A stretch of DNA of 64,000 bases from Rhodohalobacter mucosus (GTDB lineage Bacteria > Bacteroidota > Rhodothermia > Balneolales > Balneolaceae). The stretch is taken from assembly GCF_003150675.1 (NCBI RefSeq), contig NZ_QGGB01000007.1, forward strand, positions 334,891 to 398,890, given 5' to 3'. Positions 54,250 through 63,865 of the stretch are shown here, one piece after another; the first letter of the stretch is position 1, and each line of letters starts with the position of its first letter. The notes below the pieces were generated by a model. The model was not told where the DNA came from. It saw only the letters and a list, made by a program, of their open reading frames with translations, and made no database searches. The translations under genes and the position numbers were made by a program.

Positions 54250-55551
54250 TTATGGAGTGGTTGCGAAGTCGTAGAGTGGAAACATGTCACACATCTCTTT
54301 CACCTGTGTTTTGACGGAGTGAATCACATCTTCATCCTCCGGCTTTTGAAGAACGGTATCGATCAGGCGTACAACCTCTTTAAACTCATTTTCACCGAAA
54401 CCGCGCGTCGTCAGGGCAGGCGAGCCGATCCGGATACCGGATGTTACAAACGGGCTTTCCGTATCAAAAGGGACCATATTTTTATTAACGGTGATACCTG
54501 CACGGTCGAGGGATTCTTCCGCAAGCTTACCGGTCAGGCCTTTGCTGCGCAGATCCACCAGGATCAGGTGATTGTCGGTGCCATCGCTGACCAGGTTGTA
54601 ACCGCGGTCCATAAATTCATTTGCCATGGTTGTGGCGTTGGCTTTTACCTGTTTTTGATACGACACGAATTCGGGCTCAAGCGCTTCGCCAAAGGCTACG
54701 GCCTTGGCTGCAATTACGTGCATCAGCGGTCCTCCCTGGCTGCCGGGGAATACGGCGGAATCGAGCACTTCGCTCCAGTTTTTGGTCCGGCCTGATTTGC
54801 GTGCCGTCACACCCAGCTTGTTTTCACCGTCATTACCGACCAGAATCATGCCGCCCCGCGGACCGCGCAGTGTTTTGTGCGTAGTTGTAGAGACAACATC
54901 ACATACCGGAAGCGGATCATTCAGTTCGCCCGCCGCAATCAGCCCGGCCGTATGCGCCATGTCCATCCAGAGAAAAGCACCCACCTCGTCGGCGATGTCG
55001 CGAAATGCCTGGTAGTCGAAGTCGCGCGTGTACGCGCTGGCTCCGATCGAGATCATCCGCGGATTTACTTTTTTAGCTTTATCCCGAACCTTGTTCATAT
55101 CAATTCGGCCGGTGTCCTTTTCCACGCCGTAAAATTCAGGGTGATAGATGATGCCGGAGAAGTTGACGGGCGAGCCGTGCGTGAGGTGGCCGCCGTGCGC
55201 CAGATCGAGGCCCAGAAGGGTGTCGCCGGGCTGCATGAAAACCAGGTAGATGGCTGCGTTGGCCGACGCACCGGAATGCGGCTGTACATTCGCGTAATCG
55301 GCATTAAAAAGTTTTTTAGCCCGCTCACGGGCAAGATCTTCCGCAACGTCCACGTGCTCGCAACCGCCGTAATACCTTTTACCGGGATATCCCTCCGCAT
55401 ACTTGTTGGTAAGTACGGAGCCCATGGCTTCGATAGTGGCGCGGGATGCAAAGTTCTCAGACGCAATCAGCTCAAAATTTTCATTCTGGCGCGTGGTTTC
55501 CTTCTCAATAATGCTGAAAATTTCAGGGTCCTGCTCTTTAAGTGCTTTCAT
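54250..55551 (-). CDS. glyA: Serine hydroxymethyltransferase
   Basis: 433 residues, full length. Markers are [20 protein letters not shown] followed by [20 protein letters not shown] near the start, [15 protein letters not shown], and the PLP-lysine segment [19 protein letters not shown] at about residue 227. It converts serine and tetrahydrofolate to glycine and methylene-tetrahydrofolate. It starts 24 bp after rpiB on the same strand and forms an operon with it. Confidence 0.97.
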   Translation of the reverse strand: MKALKEQDPEIFSIIEKETTRQNENFELIASENFASRATIEAMGSVLTNKYAEGYPGKRYYGGCEHVDVAEDLARERAKKLFNADYANVQPHSGASANAAIYLVFMQPGDTLLGLDLAHGGHLTHGSPVNFSGIIYHPEFYGVEKDTGRIDMNKVRDKAKKVNPRMISIGASAYTRDFDYQAFRDIADEVGAFLWMDMAHTAGLIAAGELNDPLPVCDVVSTTTHKTLRGPRGGMILVGNDGENKLGVTARKSGRTKNWSEVLDSAVFPGSQGGPLMHVIAAKAVAFGEALEPEFVSYQKQVKANATTMANEFMDRGYNLVSDGTDNHLILVDLRSKGLTGKLAEESLDRAGITVNKNMVPFDTESPFVTSGIRIGSPALTTRGFGENEFKEVVRLIDTVLQKPEDEDVIHSVKTQVKEMCDMFPLYDFATTP

Positions 55552-55575
55552 TTTATGTAAGGATATGAATCAATA

Positions 55576-56022
55576 TTACTTGTCAGTGATTGCGTTAATC
55601 TTATTTACGCGGCGTTCGTGGCGTCCACCCTCGAATTCGGCTTTAAACCATGCTTCCAGGATCTCCCTGATCTGATCGGTTTTGAGCTCGCGCCCGGGGA
55701 GGCAAAGCACATTGGCATTGTTGTGTTCACGTGCAAGGCGTGCAACGTGTGTGGAGTAGACAAGAGCCCCCCTTACATTGGGAAATTTGTTGGCCGCCAT
55801 ACACATGCCCTGACCGCTGCCGCAGATCAGAATTCCCGAATCATATTCACCCGAACTCACCTTTTTGGCTACCTGTACGGCAAAATCGGGGTAATCAACG
55901 GAGTCCGCTGAGTGTGTCCCAAAATCTACCGGCATGTGTCCGAATTCTTCCAGTATCTCTTTGGTCTCCTCTTTGGCTTCAAATCCGGCGTGGTCACTGG
56001 CTATGGGAATAATCATGGGCAC
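55576..56022 (-). CDS. rpiB: Ribose 5-phosphate isomerase B
   Basis: 148 residues of the RpiB/LacAB fold. Markers are PIASDHAGFEAKEETKEIL at the start (Asp-His pair binding the sugar phosphate), ILICGSGQGMCMAANKFPN with the catalytic cysteine at about residue 70, and ARLAREHNNANVLCLPGREL near the end. It interconverts ribose 5-phosphate and ribulose 5-phosphate. Operon with glyA. Confidence 0.95.
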   Translation of the reverse strand: MPMIIPIASDHAGFEAKEETKEILEEFGHMPVDFGTHSADSVDYPDFAVQVAKKVSSGEYDSGILICGSGQGMCMAANKFPNVRGALVYSTHVARLAREHNNANVLCLPGRELKTDQIREILEAWFKAEFEGGRHERRVNKINAITDK

Positions 56023-56255
56023 ATTTTTAAGGGAAAAATTGGTTTCTCAAATATCTCGAAAAAAACAGTGAGCACCAAGGCAGGAATTGGGCAGAAAAGA
56101 GGATTTGAGAAAATTTGGGCAGTATCGTATGGGTTCTCGCAGATTTCTCAGATGAATCGCGGATATTCTGCGGAAATCTGCGATTAACTCAGTCCCGCAG
56201 GGATCACTATGCGGCGCAAATCTGCCCCGCTGGGATGCCAATGGCACGAGTAAAC

Positions 56256-57161
56256 CTATGGCCGCAGGAAATTCGTAACCACCGAATCGGAGGATATGCT
56301 TCCGAACACGCCGATTCCACCGTCGATGTTGTACCTCAGATTAGGGATCTCTCCGGGCGACAAGGTGGATCCTCCCAGCTGCACTTCCTGCGAGCGCAGC
56401 AGTTCAGCAACATTCCGGTCTACCGAATTGGTGACAACAGTTGTCTCCCCGTAAAAAGCAGCTCCGATCCATGGAAAATTCAGAAAGATGGTGCCGTCTG
56501 CCATGATGTCGAAATTGCCCTCATTGATCAGGCCCGAAGAGTTGCTGAAAAAATCTTCAATTTCAGCGTCACCGTCGTTAACCGCGGCAAGATAAAAAGG
56601 CGTAAGACTCTCCGGTGTGGGGTTGAGGGCCAATGCGTCAAAAACAAACACGTTTTGATTCTGGGTTTGAACCGTCGGAGCCAATACAATTTCAAGCTGT
56701 TCATCCGACTGATACACCACAGATTCCCGTACGTCATTAATCACACTGATCTGATCGGGGACGGTGGTCACGGCACTCAGCTGTTCATCCCGGTTGCTGA
56801 AGGTGACGTCAATTCGGTAGCTTCGCCGGGCTTCCACGATGTGGGTGTCGTCCTGAGGTATGTAGATTCCTGTGGCGGCTCCGGATTCGTAAGGGAAAAC
56901 TTCTGCCGTTCCGCCGTTTTCATCCAGCAAGGTTATGCTGACAATGGCACCGCTTAGAGCTGCACTCTCGAATGTATATTCAACGTCAATCGGCAGTGTT
57001 CGGGTGATCCTGACAACCGGAAGCTGACGGCCCGCAACCAGGTAGGATTCTATTTGTACCAGTTCGCGGTACTCATCCTGTTCATACAGATCACATCCGG
57101 TACCCAGGATCATCAGCAGAGCGAAAAGAAGCGTAAACAGATGAAATGTATTGATCTTCAT
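56256..57161 (-). CDS. DUF4249 lipoprotein partner of the TonB-dependent receptor
   Basis: 301 residues with a lipoprotein signal (LFALLMILGTGCDLYEQ, Cys at about residue 24). The rest is strand-rich and matches the DUF4249 pattern: an early QIESYLVAGRQLPVVRITRT, an SYRIDVTFSNRDEQLSAVTT strand region and VTTVPDQISVI. DUF4249 proteins occur almost only in Bacteroidota-related genomes, directly after a TonB-dependent receptor, and are thought to be accessory outer membrane lipoproteins. The receptor gene lies 13 bp upstream. Confidence 0.85.
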   Translation of the reverse strand: MKINTFHLFTLLFALLMILGTGCDLYEQDEYRELVQIESYLVAGRQLPVVRITRTLPIDVEYTFESAALSGAIVSITLLDENGGTAEVFPYESGAATGIYIPQDDTHIVEARRSYRIDVTFSNRDEQLSAVTTVPDQISVINDVRESVVYQSDEQLEIVLAPTVQTQNQNVFVFDALALNPTPESLTPFYLAAVNDGDAEIEDFFSNSSGLINEGNFDIMADGTIFLNFPWIGAAFYGETTVVTNSVDRNVAELLRSQEVQLGGSTLSPGEIPNLRYNIDGGIGVFGSISSDSVVTNFLRP

Positions 57162-57174
57162 ATATGAATGGGAG

Positions 57175-59454
57175 TTAAAAATTCACGGTGTAGGACAGAG
57201 ACGGGATGATGGGTAAAAGCGGGATATCCTGCCGCTCTACGGGGTTCTCGTCAAAATCATAGTTGTAAAACCAGATATTTCTGCGCGAGTAAATGTTGAT
57301 GATCTGGATCTGCCATTCCGCATCACCCAGGTCAAAAAAGCGCCCGAAACGGCTAAAGGAAAGATCCATGCGGTGGTAGGATGGCAGTCTCGATGCATTC
57401 AGATTGCCCACGGTAAATACGTCGCGAGGCGCATTGCCCCATGGAACGGACGTGAGCTGCGTTCGCCCAAGCGGCTCTGTGAACGCCTGGCCCGTTGCGT
57501 AGCTGAATACACCCGACACGCTCCACCGGTCGGAGAGCTTGTAGGTTGCAACCACATTCATATCGTGGGTACGGTCGTATTTGGGCGGATAAAACCGCGC
57601 CTGCTGCGGATTGTCCGGAATATCGGTGTTGAAGCCGGGGAATTTTCTGCGGGTCACGCCAAAGGTATATCCCACGAAACCGCTCAGCCGGCCGGTCTTT
57701 TTCTCGATAAAAAGCTCAAATCCATATGCGTAACCGTCGCCGATCCGGAACAGCTGATCGTAGTCGAGCCCGGAGGGATCGGTTACAAAGGGATCCAGCT
57801 CAAACAGATCGCGCATGGTGCGGTAATAGATCTCCGCATCAAAGCCGTACCCTTCGAAGGGGAGGGTCTTGGCAGCGATCACAAACTGGTCGCCGAAGGA
57901 GGGGGCCACACCGTCGTCGGATGTAAGCCAGATATCAAATCCGGAGAAAGCCTCGTTGGTTATGAGGGTGAGATACTGGTGATATCGGCCATAGGCCGTC
58001 TGCAGCCGGATAGACGGATTCACCCTGTATTCGAGTGAAAGCCTCGGCTCGAGCCGTGCATACGAGCCTTCCGAGAAGGTGTTTAACCGCACTCCGCCGT
58101 TGATGACCCAGCTGTCTGACGGACGCCACTCGTTCTGCAGGTAACCCGATAAATATGTGGATTGAATCCTGTTGTTGAAGGTGGTTTGGTTATCAAATTT
58201 GTCGAGAAAACGGAGGTTGAGCGTGCCGCCCCAGATGCCGGCCGACACGGTATGGTACTGGTTTGGCAGATACTCCAGATCGGCCTTCAGGCTGAAATCA
58301 AGAATGGAATTGTTCCGTTCAAAAGGGGTGCCTGCAATGCTGAATTCGGGTTCATTGAAGTAGCGTGAACCTGTAGCGGTAACAGATCCGAAAAGCTTGT
58401 CGCTGAATATGCGGCGCCATTTGCCGCTCACGGTCTGATTGCCATACAGGAGGCTGATATTGGCGTCCTCCAGAAATGGCAGGCGTACCTTGTCGAATCC
58501 TGAATAAAAGGCCAGGGAGAAACGATCGTTTTCGGTAGCGTCAAAATTGATTTTGCCGTTGATGTCATAGAAGTAGAACAGATCGGGTACGGTATCGACG
58601 GCCTGCCTTAGAATGGCCAGTACAGGTTCAAGGGTGGAACGGCGCACAGCCAGCATCCATGATCCTTTTGAAAAGGGCCCTTCAATGGAGGCGCGCGATG
58701 CCAGCAGACCAATGCTGACGGCACCCTGTGTTTCGTTACGGTTTCCGTCTTTGTTGAATACGGTAAGCACGGATCCCAGCCTGCCGCCGAATTGAGCCGG
58801 ATACCCGCCCTTGTACAGTCTCACATCCTTAACGGCGTCGGGGTTAAACGTGGAGAAGAACCCAAAAAAGTGGCTGGGATTGTAAACGGTGGTTTCATCG
58901 AGAAGGATGAGGGTTTGATCGGGACTCCCTCCCCGGATATAGAGTCCGCTTGAGAAGTCGGATGCTGCTTTGACCCCCGGCAGCAGCTGTACGGAACGGA
59001 AGACATCCGGTTCCAGAACGGAAGGAAGATCTTTGATGAGCTGAGTGCTGACCTGTGCGCGTCCGATATTGCGCTGTTCCTCCAGTTCGGCCTCCGAATC
59101 CACCACAAGAGCTTCCAGTTCAACCCCTTCCGGTATCAGTTCAATATCGAGGCGCAGTGTTTCTCCCACTTCAAGCGTTATTTCCCGCTCAAATCTGCGG
59201 TAACCGATATAACTGGCGGCAAGCGTATAGGTGCCGGGAGCTACGTTTGGGATGGAATAATATCCGGACGTATTGCTGGAAGTGCCGCGGTTGATCTCAA
59301 GCAGTGCCACATTGGCCGATAGCAGGGTTTCACCCGTTTGGCTGTCAGTGATGTAGCCGTTCATGGATGCCGTTTCCTGGGCAAAAAGGCTGTCCGGGAT
59401 CAGAAAAAGACCGATATAGCAAAATACAAACAGTAAAAGAGGGTACTTTTTCAC
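57175..59454 (-). CDS. TonB-dependent outer membrane receptor
   Basis: About 759 residues. The signal peptide is KKYPLLLFVFCYIGLFLIPD with cleavage near LFAQ. A carboxypeptidase-regulatory-like domain follows (MNGYITDSQTGETLLSANVA), then the plug with SSGLYIRGGSPDQTLILLDE and TVYNPSHFFGFFSTFNPDAV, and a 22-strand-type barrel ending in SLSYTVNF. The start is a GTG; 59454 gives a clean signal peptide, 59487 (also GTG) adds eleven residues. Forms a receptor-lipoprotein pair with DUF4249. The ligand is not identifiable. Confidence 0.92.
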   Translation of the reverse strand: MKKYPLLLFVFCYIGLFLIPDSLFAQETASMNGYITDSQTGETLLSANVALLEINRGTSSNTSGYYSIPNVAPGTYTLAASYIGYRRFEREITLEVGETLRLDIELIPEGVELEALVVDSEAELEEQRNIGRAQVSTQLIKDLPSVLEPDVFRSVQLLPGVKAASDFSSGLYIRGGSPDQTLILLDETTVYNPSHFFGFFSTFNPDAVKDVRLYKGGYPAQFGGRLGSVLTVFNKDGNRNETQGAVSIGLLASRASIEGPFSKGSWMLAVRRSTLEPVLAILRQAVDTVPDLFYFYDINGKINFDATENDRFSLAFYSGFDKVRLPFLEDANISLLYGNQTVSGKWRRIFSDKLFGSVTATGSRYFNEPEFSIAGTPFERNNSILDFSLKADLEYLPNQYHTVSAGIWGGTLNLRFLDKFDNQTTFNNRIQSTYLSGYLQNEWRPSDSWVINGGVRLNTFSEGSYARLEPRLSLEYRVNPSIRLQTAYGRYHQYLTLITNEAFSGFDIWLTSDDGVAPSFGDQFVIAAKTLPFEGYGFDAEIYYRTMRDLFELDPFVTDPSGLDYDQLFRIGDGYAYGFELFIEKKTGRLSGFVGYTFGVTRRKFPGFNTDIPDNPQQARFYPPKYDRTHDMNVVATYKLSDRWSVSGVFSYATGQAFTEPLGRTQLTSVPWGNAPRDVFTVGNLNASRLPSYHRMDLSFSRFGRFFDLGDAEWQIQIINIYSRRNIWFYNYDFDENPVERQDIPLLPIIPSLSYTVNF

Positions 59455-59487
59455 GCTAAAATTGATTTTTGGGGTAATGTGAATCAC

Positions 59488-59967
59488 CTGGAGTTCGGGA
59501 TAAAAAGAGTGCTGAACATACCAAACGGATATTAAAAGAACATAAACTCCTGGGCATAAACCGTTTTGCGTGGCGTAAGGTTTCCTGAAGTTTCAGGGTA
59601 CAGGGTGTGAATAGATTGACGAACAACGATTCCCGATGAACGAACTGCGAACTGCAGGGTACAGGGTACAGGGTGCAGGGCGCATGGCGCAAGGCGCAGG
59701 GTGCAGGTACAGGGACGATGTGAAATAAATCCAGTATTCACAAATCTATCCCAATACTTTCGAGCCTTCCTTAGGTCTTCCGTCTCAATACTCAATACTC
59801 AAAATCAAGATACTTCTTAGATCGTACACCGCATATCTCCAATCGCATATCATTCTCCTCTCTCTTTTCACTTCTGCCTTTTGCCTTCTCCCTCACAAAT
59901 ACTATTTGACCCAGAAATTCGTTATATTACTGAACTGCAGTATAAAGCAGAATTTCTTTGACATATT
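59488..59967. repeat. Composite repeat region upstream of tmRNA
   Basis: It holds GGGTACA and GCGCAAGG-type heptamers (59654-59720), CTCAATACTCAATACTC (59788-59804) and ATACTTCTTAGATCGTACAC (59811-59830). From about 59779 to 59905 it is the inverse of 61862-62013. No gene is supported. The tmRNA promoter probably lies in the last 60 bases. Confidence 0.7.
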
Positions 59968-60332
59968 GGGGGTGTACCGGATTCGACGGGTTGAGTACAA
60001 TTGCAGGCTGCATGCCGAGATTGACCGATGAATCTCGTTAATCATTCATCATGGACTAAAAGTAGTTGACAACAATTACTCTTACCGACTCGCAGCATAA
60101 ACTGACGAGTCCGTTCCCTTGGGTGCCTTGCCAGTAGGTCCCATTGCGAGCGCCGACTAAACTGGCTTTTCCGAAGGGCGTGTCTGCCGCGCGGCTGGAG
60201 AACTTAATGCAGAATAGGTTGGAGTTGTTTTGCTGCTGAGCATGGCTTCATCCGAAACTCAATCAGCAGCTAAGCATGTAGATGCTTGACGATTTGCCTT
60301 CTCGGACGCGGGTTCAACTCCCGCCACCTCCA
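59968..60332 (+). ncRNA. ssrA: Transfer-messenger RNA
   Basis: One-piece tmRNA. The 5' end GGGGGTGTACCGGATTCGAC and the 3' end GGGTTCAACTCCCGCCACCT with CCA-less terminus pair as GGGGGUG/CACCUCC (acceptor stem with one G-U); the T-arm is GCGGGTTCAACTCCCGC. The final CCA is not encoded (A then CTC). The tag reading frame is 60065-60100 and encodes VDNNYSYRLAA before TAA, preceded by AAAAGTA as the usual resume context; a GTA at 60062 could add one Val. It rescues stalled ribosomes and tags products for ClpXP. Boundaries are set by stem pairing. Confidence 0.95.
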
Positions 60333-60341
60333 CTCATTTAC

Positions 60342-60379
60342 AATCCCCGCAAGGTTCACAGCTTTGACGGGGATTTTTT
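60342..60379 (+). terminator. Rho-independent terminator of ssrA
   Basis: AATCCCCG ... CGGGGATT stem followed by TTTTT, 10 bp after the tmRNA end. Confidence 0.85.
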
Positions 60380-60429
60380 ATAGCAGGGTTAGAGTTAGCT
60401 TACGGTTATTCATTTGCGAAGCAATGCTT

Positions 60430-60463
60430 CGCGGTTCGACTCCCGCCACCTCCACTTAACTTC
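60430..60463 (+). repeat. Second copy of the tmRNA 3' end
   Basis: GCGGTTCGACTCCCGCCACC then TCCACTT repeats the T-arm and acceptor 3' strand of ssrA. It is preceded by the hairpin GCGAAGCAATGCTTCGC and followed by another terminator. No matching 5' half is present, so it is not a second tmRNA. Confidence 0.75.
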
Positions 60464-60504
60464 AATCCCCACAAAGTCTGATACTTTGGTGGGGATTTTT
60501 TTTG
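60464..60504 (+). terminator. Second AATCCCC-type terminator
   Basis: AATCCCCACAAAGT ... ACTTTGGTGGGGATT with one bulge, followed by a T run. Near-copy of the ssrA terminator. Confidence 0.8.
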
Positions 60505-60549
60505 GCTTATTCTTTGGTTGGGCTTTATTTCTCATTTGCGAAGCATGCT

Positions 60550-60605
60550 TCGCGGTTCCCGCATAGCGATCCCTTCGGGAAACTCACGCCAGCTCCACTA
60601 CATTC
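60550..60605 (+). repeat. Third, decayed copy of the tmRNA 3' end
   Basis: GCGGTTCCCGC, an inserted GATCCCTTCGGGA hairpin, and ACTCACGCCAGCTCCACTA. It again follows a palindrome (GCGAAGCATGCTTCGC) and precedes a terminator. Confidence 0.6.
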
Positions 60606-60645
60606 AAACCCCCGCAAGGTTCAATCTCTTGTCGGGGTTTTTTAT
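60606..60645 (+). terminator. Third terminator
   Basis: AAACCCCCG ... CGGGGTTT followed by TTTATT; related to the two preceding terminators. Confidence 0.75.
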
Positions 60646-60748
60646 TGGAAAATAATCGGGTTTTGACCACAAATCTCAAGCGGGGCTCTGCTCCGCGCTG
60701 CTCCTGCGGGGCTCCGCTCCGCGCCGGTAGGCCATCCTGCCACCATCC

Positions 60749-61204
60749 CTAACAACACCCACCACCGGGCGTGCAGCACCCCTGAACTTCTTCAGCAATG
60801 GCAGATGCCGGAGCCACATCACAACTTTCTTTAGCCAGGCAGTCGGTATAGGTGGGGGTGAGTCTAAATCGTCCCTCGTCAAACTCAAGGCCAAACTTGC
60901 TCACCGTATCCATCTGGTATTCAATTTCCACCTCGGGATCTTCCCCGTCAAACACCCTGTGCGACGCATCGATAATGCGGCCTGCCATAGATGGTTTTAA
61001 ACGGTGATGGGTGTCATCGGCGCTCCAGAGCTGAAATACCGCGGTTTTTTTCAGATGTATGGTTTTACCGCAGTCGATGAAGTGTTTGGTTAGAAGGCCG
61101 GCTTCCGTAATGTGAAAGTGGGGCGGTACAGAGGTGCCGTCGGGCAGAATAAACGTGAGTCTATCCACGCTGTCAAGATGTTGTCTGAAATCGGATAGCT
61201 TCAT
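60749..61204 (-). CDS. DUF6428 family protein
   Basis: 151 residues from the ATG at 61204 (MKLSDFRQHLDSVDRLTFIL); the frame is open to 61273 but the extra part is not family-like. Family features are LPDGTSVPPHFHITEAGLLT, GKTIHLKKTAVFQLWSADDT and a cysteine-rich tail, CTPGGGCC. Members are often found beside ArsR regulators in arsenic or metal gene sets; none is present here. The tail cysteines could bind metal. Function unknown. Confidence 0.75.
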   Translation of the reverse strand: MKLSDFRQHLDSVDRLTFILPDGTSVPPHFHITEAGLLTKHFIDCGKTIHLKKTAVFQLWSADDTHHRLKPSMAGRIIDASHRVFDGEDPEVEIEYQMDTVSKFGLEFDEGRFRLTPTYTDCLAKESCDVAPASAIAEEVQGCCTPGGGCC

Positions 61205-61350
61205 GATGATGATAAGAGTTAGTCTTACAGAATTATTTAATCGTAAAATTACGATTAATGCAATGAATATCAATGACGGGTTTAATTATTCCCGATTTAA
61301 CTTATCAGACTATGCGATATTCCACCGTGGCATACAGTATCCGGCGGTAA

Positions 61351-61833
<483 letters not shown>

Positions 61834-61854
61834 GCAGTGCTACTGTATGTGAGT

Positions 61855-62060
61855 ATAGTGAAAAGGCAAAAGGCAAAAGGCAGAAGGCAGAAGAGAGAGG
61901 GGAGACGTCAAACGTCAGACGTGAGACGGGAGAGGAGAATGATATGCGCTCGGAGATATGCGGTGTACGATCTAAGAAGTATCTTGTTTTTGAGTATTGA
62001 GTATTGAGTATTGAGAAGTCAGACGTCAAATGTCAAACGTGAGACGGAAGAGTATGATCT
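61855..62060. repeat. Composite heptamer/dispersed repeat
   Basis: In order: GGCAAAA/GGCAGAA heptamers (61863-61890), ACGTCAAACGTCAGACGTGAG heptamers shown only in part (61905-61930), a unique middle GGAGATATGCGGTGTACGAT (61953-61972), GAGTATT heptamers (61991-62010) and another ACGTCAA series (62018-62045). Parts are the inverse of 59779-59905. Confidence 0.75.
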
Positions 62061-62085
62061 CATATATCTGTGCATCTTGCCCGTT

Positions 62086-62200
62086 GAAGCCTGAAGCCTG
62101 AAGCCTGAAGCCTGAAGCCTGAAGCCTGAAGCCTGAAGCCTGAAGCCTGAAGCCTGAAGCCTGAAGCCTGAAGCCTGAAGCCTGAAGCCTGAAGCCTGAA
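62086..62200. repeat. Heptamer tandem repeat (GAAGCCT), about 16 copies
   Basis: 115 bp of uninterrupted GAAGCCT repeats that end exactly at the stop codon of purK (62201-62203). Confidence 0.95.
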
Positions 62201-63358
62201 TCAGATCTCAATCATCTCCGTCAAATCAAGCGCTTTTCGATATACTTCTTCGACGTCATCGCCCAGAAGCGTGTAATGCGCCATTTTTCGGCCCGGTTTG
62301 CTTTGCAGCTTTCCATAGATGTGAAGATGGCCGTTCTCTTCGCGCATCGATTTTTCTGCAAACTCAACACGTGACAGGCGCTGATGGGTGCCCAGCAGGT
62401 TGATCATCACCGCAGCAGGTTTGGTGAGTGATGGATCGCCCAGGGGGAGTCCGCAAACGGCGCGAACGTGGTTCTCGAACTGGGATGTTACACAGCCTTC
62501 AATGGAGTAGTGACCCGAGTTATGGGGGCGGGGCGCCGATTCATTCAGCAGTACCTCGCCACCTGAAGTGAGAAAAAATTCGTAGGCAAAGATTCCCTTG
62601 CCGTCTATGGCCTCGGTCGCTTTCATGGCCAGCTCCTGGACACGCTTCTGTACGCTTTCCGAAACAGGGGCCGGTGTTTTGACAGCCACGCAGATGTGAT
62701 GCTTCTGCACGGTTTCACAGACCGGGTATACAACCTCGCCGGTCTCATTGCGGGCCACCTGTACAGCCAGTTCATGTGTAAAATCCACAAACGCTTCAGC
62801 AATGATGTCTCGTCCCTCATTTCCGCCCAGGTTTGAGAACGCTTTCAGCGCACCTTCCGGATCCTTAACTGTTTTATTGCCGTATCCGTCGTAACCGCCC
62901 TTTGAGGATTTAAGCAGATAGGGCCATCCAAATTTTTCACCGAAATCATTCAGATCCTTTTCGGTCTTGACCAGCCGGTAGGGAGTGACCGGAATGCCCG
63001 CACCTTCGAAGGTCTGCTTTTCAATCAGTTTGTTCTCAATCATCGCAAACGAATCGGGGGAAGGGTAGATGGGCGTGCCCGATTCTTTCTGAAGCCTGGA
63101 TAAAACGGGAGAGTCGATAAATTCATTTTCCAGTGTGATCACGTCGCACGCTTTTGCAAATTCGAGCATCGAATCAGATTCCGAAAACGTGCCGGACCAT
63201 GATTTTGGAGTCATAAACTGTACCGGTTCATTTTCAGTGCGGTCGGAAAAGACGGCAACCTGCATGCCGTACTGAAACGCGGTGTTGGCCGACATGCGCG
63301 CCAGCTGTCCGGCCCCCAGAAAGCCGATGGTAAACCCTGATTGAAGCGGATGTTTCAT
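62201..63358 (-). CDS. purK: N5-carboxyaminoimidazole ribonucleotide synthase
   Basis: 385 residues with an ATP-grasp fold. The N-terminal motif IGFLGAGQLARMSANTAFQY is the PurK signature. YPSPDSFAMIENKLIEKQTF and YLLKSSKGGYDGYGNKTV are the ATP-binding region, and EVLLNESAPRPHNSGHYSIE with GCVTSQFENHVRAV are the metal and substrate-binding residues. It carboxylates AIR in purine synthesis. No purE lies next to it in the window. A 16-copy heptamer array directly follows its stop codon. Confidence 0.96.
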   Translation of the reverse strand: MKHPLQSGFTIGFLGAGQLARMSANTAFQYGMQVAVFSDRTENEPVQFMTPKSWSGTFSESDSMLEFAKACDVITLENEFIDSPVLSRLQKESGTPIYPSPDSFAMIENKLIEKQTFEGAGIPVTPYRLVKTEKDLNDFGEKFGWPYLLKSSKGGYDGYGNKTVKDPEGALKAFSNLGGNEGRDIIAEAFVDFTHELAVQVARNETGEVVYPVCETVQKHHICVAVKTPAPVSESVQKRVQELAMKATEAIDGKGIFAYEFFLTSGGEVLLNESAPRPHNSGHYSIEGCVTSQFENHVRAVCGLPLGDPSLTKPAAVMINLLGTHQRLSRVEFAEKSMREENGHLHIYGKLQSKPGRKMAHYTLLGDDVEEVYRKALDLTEMIEI

Positions 63359-63865
63359 AGCGGAGCTGTATGATCCATTTTATGGTTGTTGAACAGAATT
63401 GATTGTGAGATCAAAGTTACGAAGGTTTTGGGTAAGATGAGTTGGGAGTTGGGAGTTAGGAGTTGGTAGTATTGAGTAGTGAGAAGGCAAAAGGCAAAAG
63501 GCAAAAGGCAAAAGGCAAAGGGGAGACGTCAGACGTCAAACGTCAAACGTGAGACGGGAGGGATTGATCTCAGATTTGAGATTTGCGAACTATGATCTCA
63601 GAAAGAATTTCTCATCAACTTTTTTGTAGCCCTGTAGCCCTGTAGCCCTGTAGCCCTGTAGCCCTGTAGCCCTGTAGCCCTGTAGCCCTGTAGCCCTGTA
63701 GCCTGCTGCGTGTATTTCGCAGTCCCGACCCCTCGGGATAGCCTGCACCTGCCACGTGGGAATTAATTCCCCGCTCGTATATGCCGTCCTCCGGACTCTG
63801 CCGCCTGAAGCTTTTTGCCTGAACCCCTTGGTCTACGAAGCTTTCCTGATCTACAAAGCTTCAAT
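63359..63865. repeat. Composite repeat region downstream of the purK promoter
   Basis: GAGTTGG heptamers (63437-63466), GGCAAAA heptamers (63486-63519), ACGTCAA heptamers (63526-63553), then ATCTCAGATTTGAGATTTGC (63568-63587), the CCCTGTAG array and a REP-like GGGAATTAATTCCCC (63760-63774) with GCTCGTATATGCCGTC, inverse of the piece at about 22590-22620. No gene is supported. Confidence 0.7.
63626..63704. repeat. Octamer tandem repeat (GTAGCCCT), about ten copies
   Basis: 79 bp of GTAGCCCT units without interruption. The only array here with an 8-bp rather than a 7-bp period. Confidence 0.9.

Noticed and set aside
60430..60605. Additional tRNA or tmRNA genes
   Set aside because: Only the 3' T-arm/acceptor strand is repeated; there is no 5' half, anticodon arm or tag frame.
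62086..62200. CRISPR array
   Set aside because: Units are 7 bp with no spacers; a simple tandem repeat. The same holds for 22088-22143 and 63626-63704.
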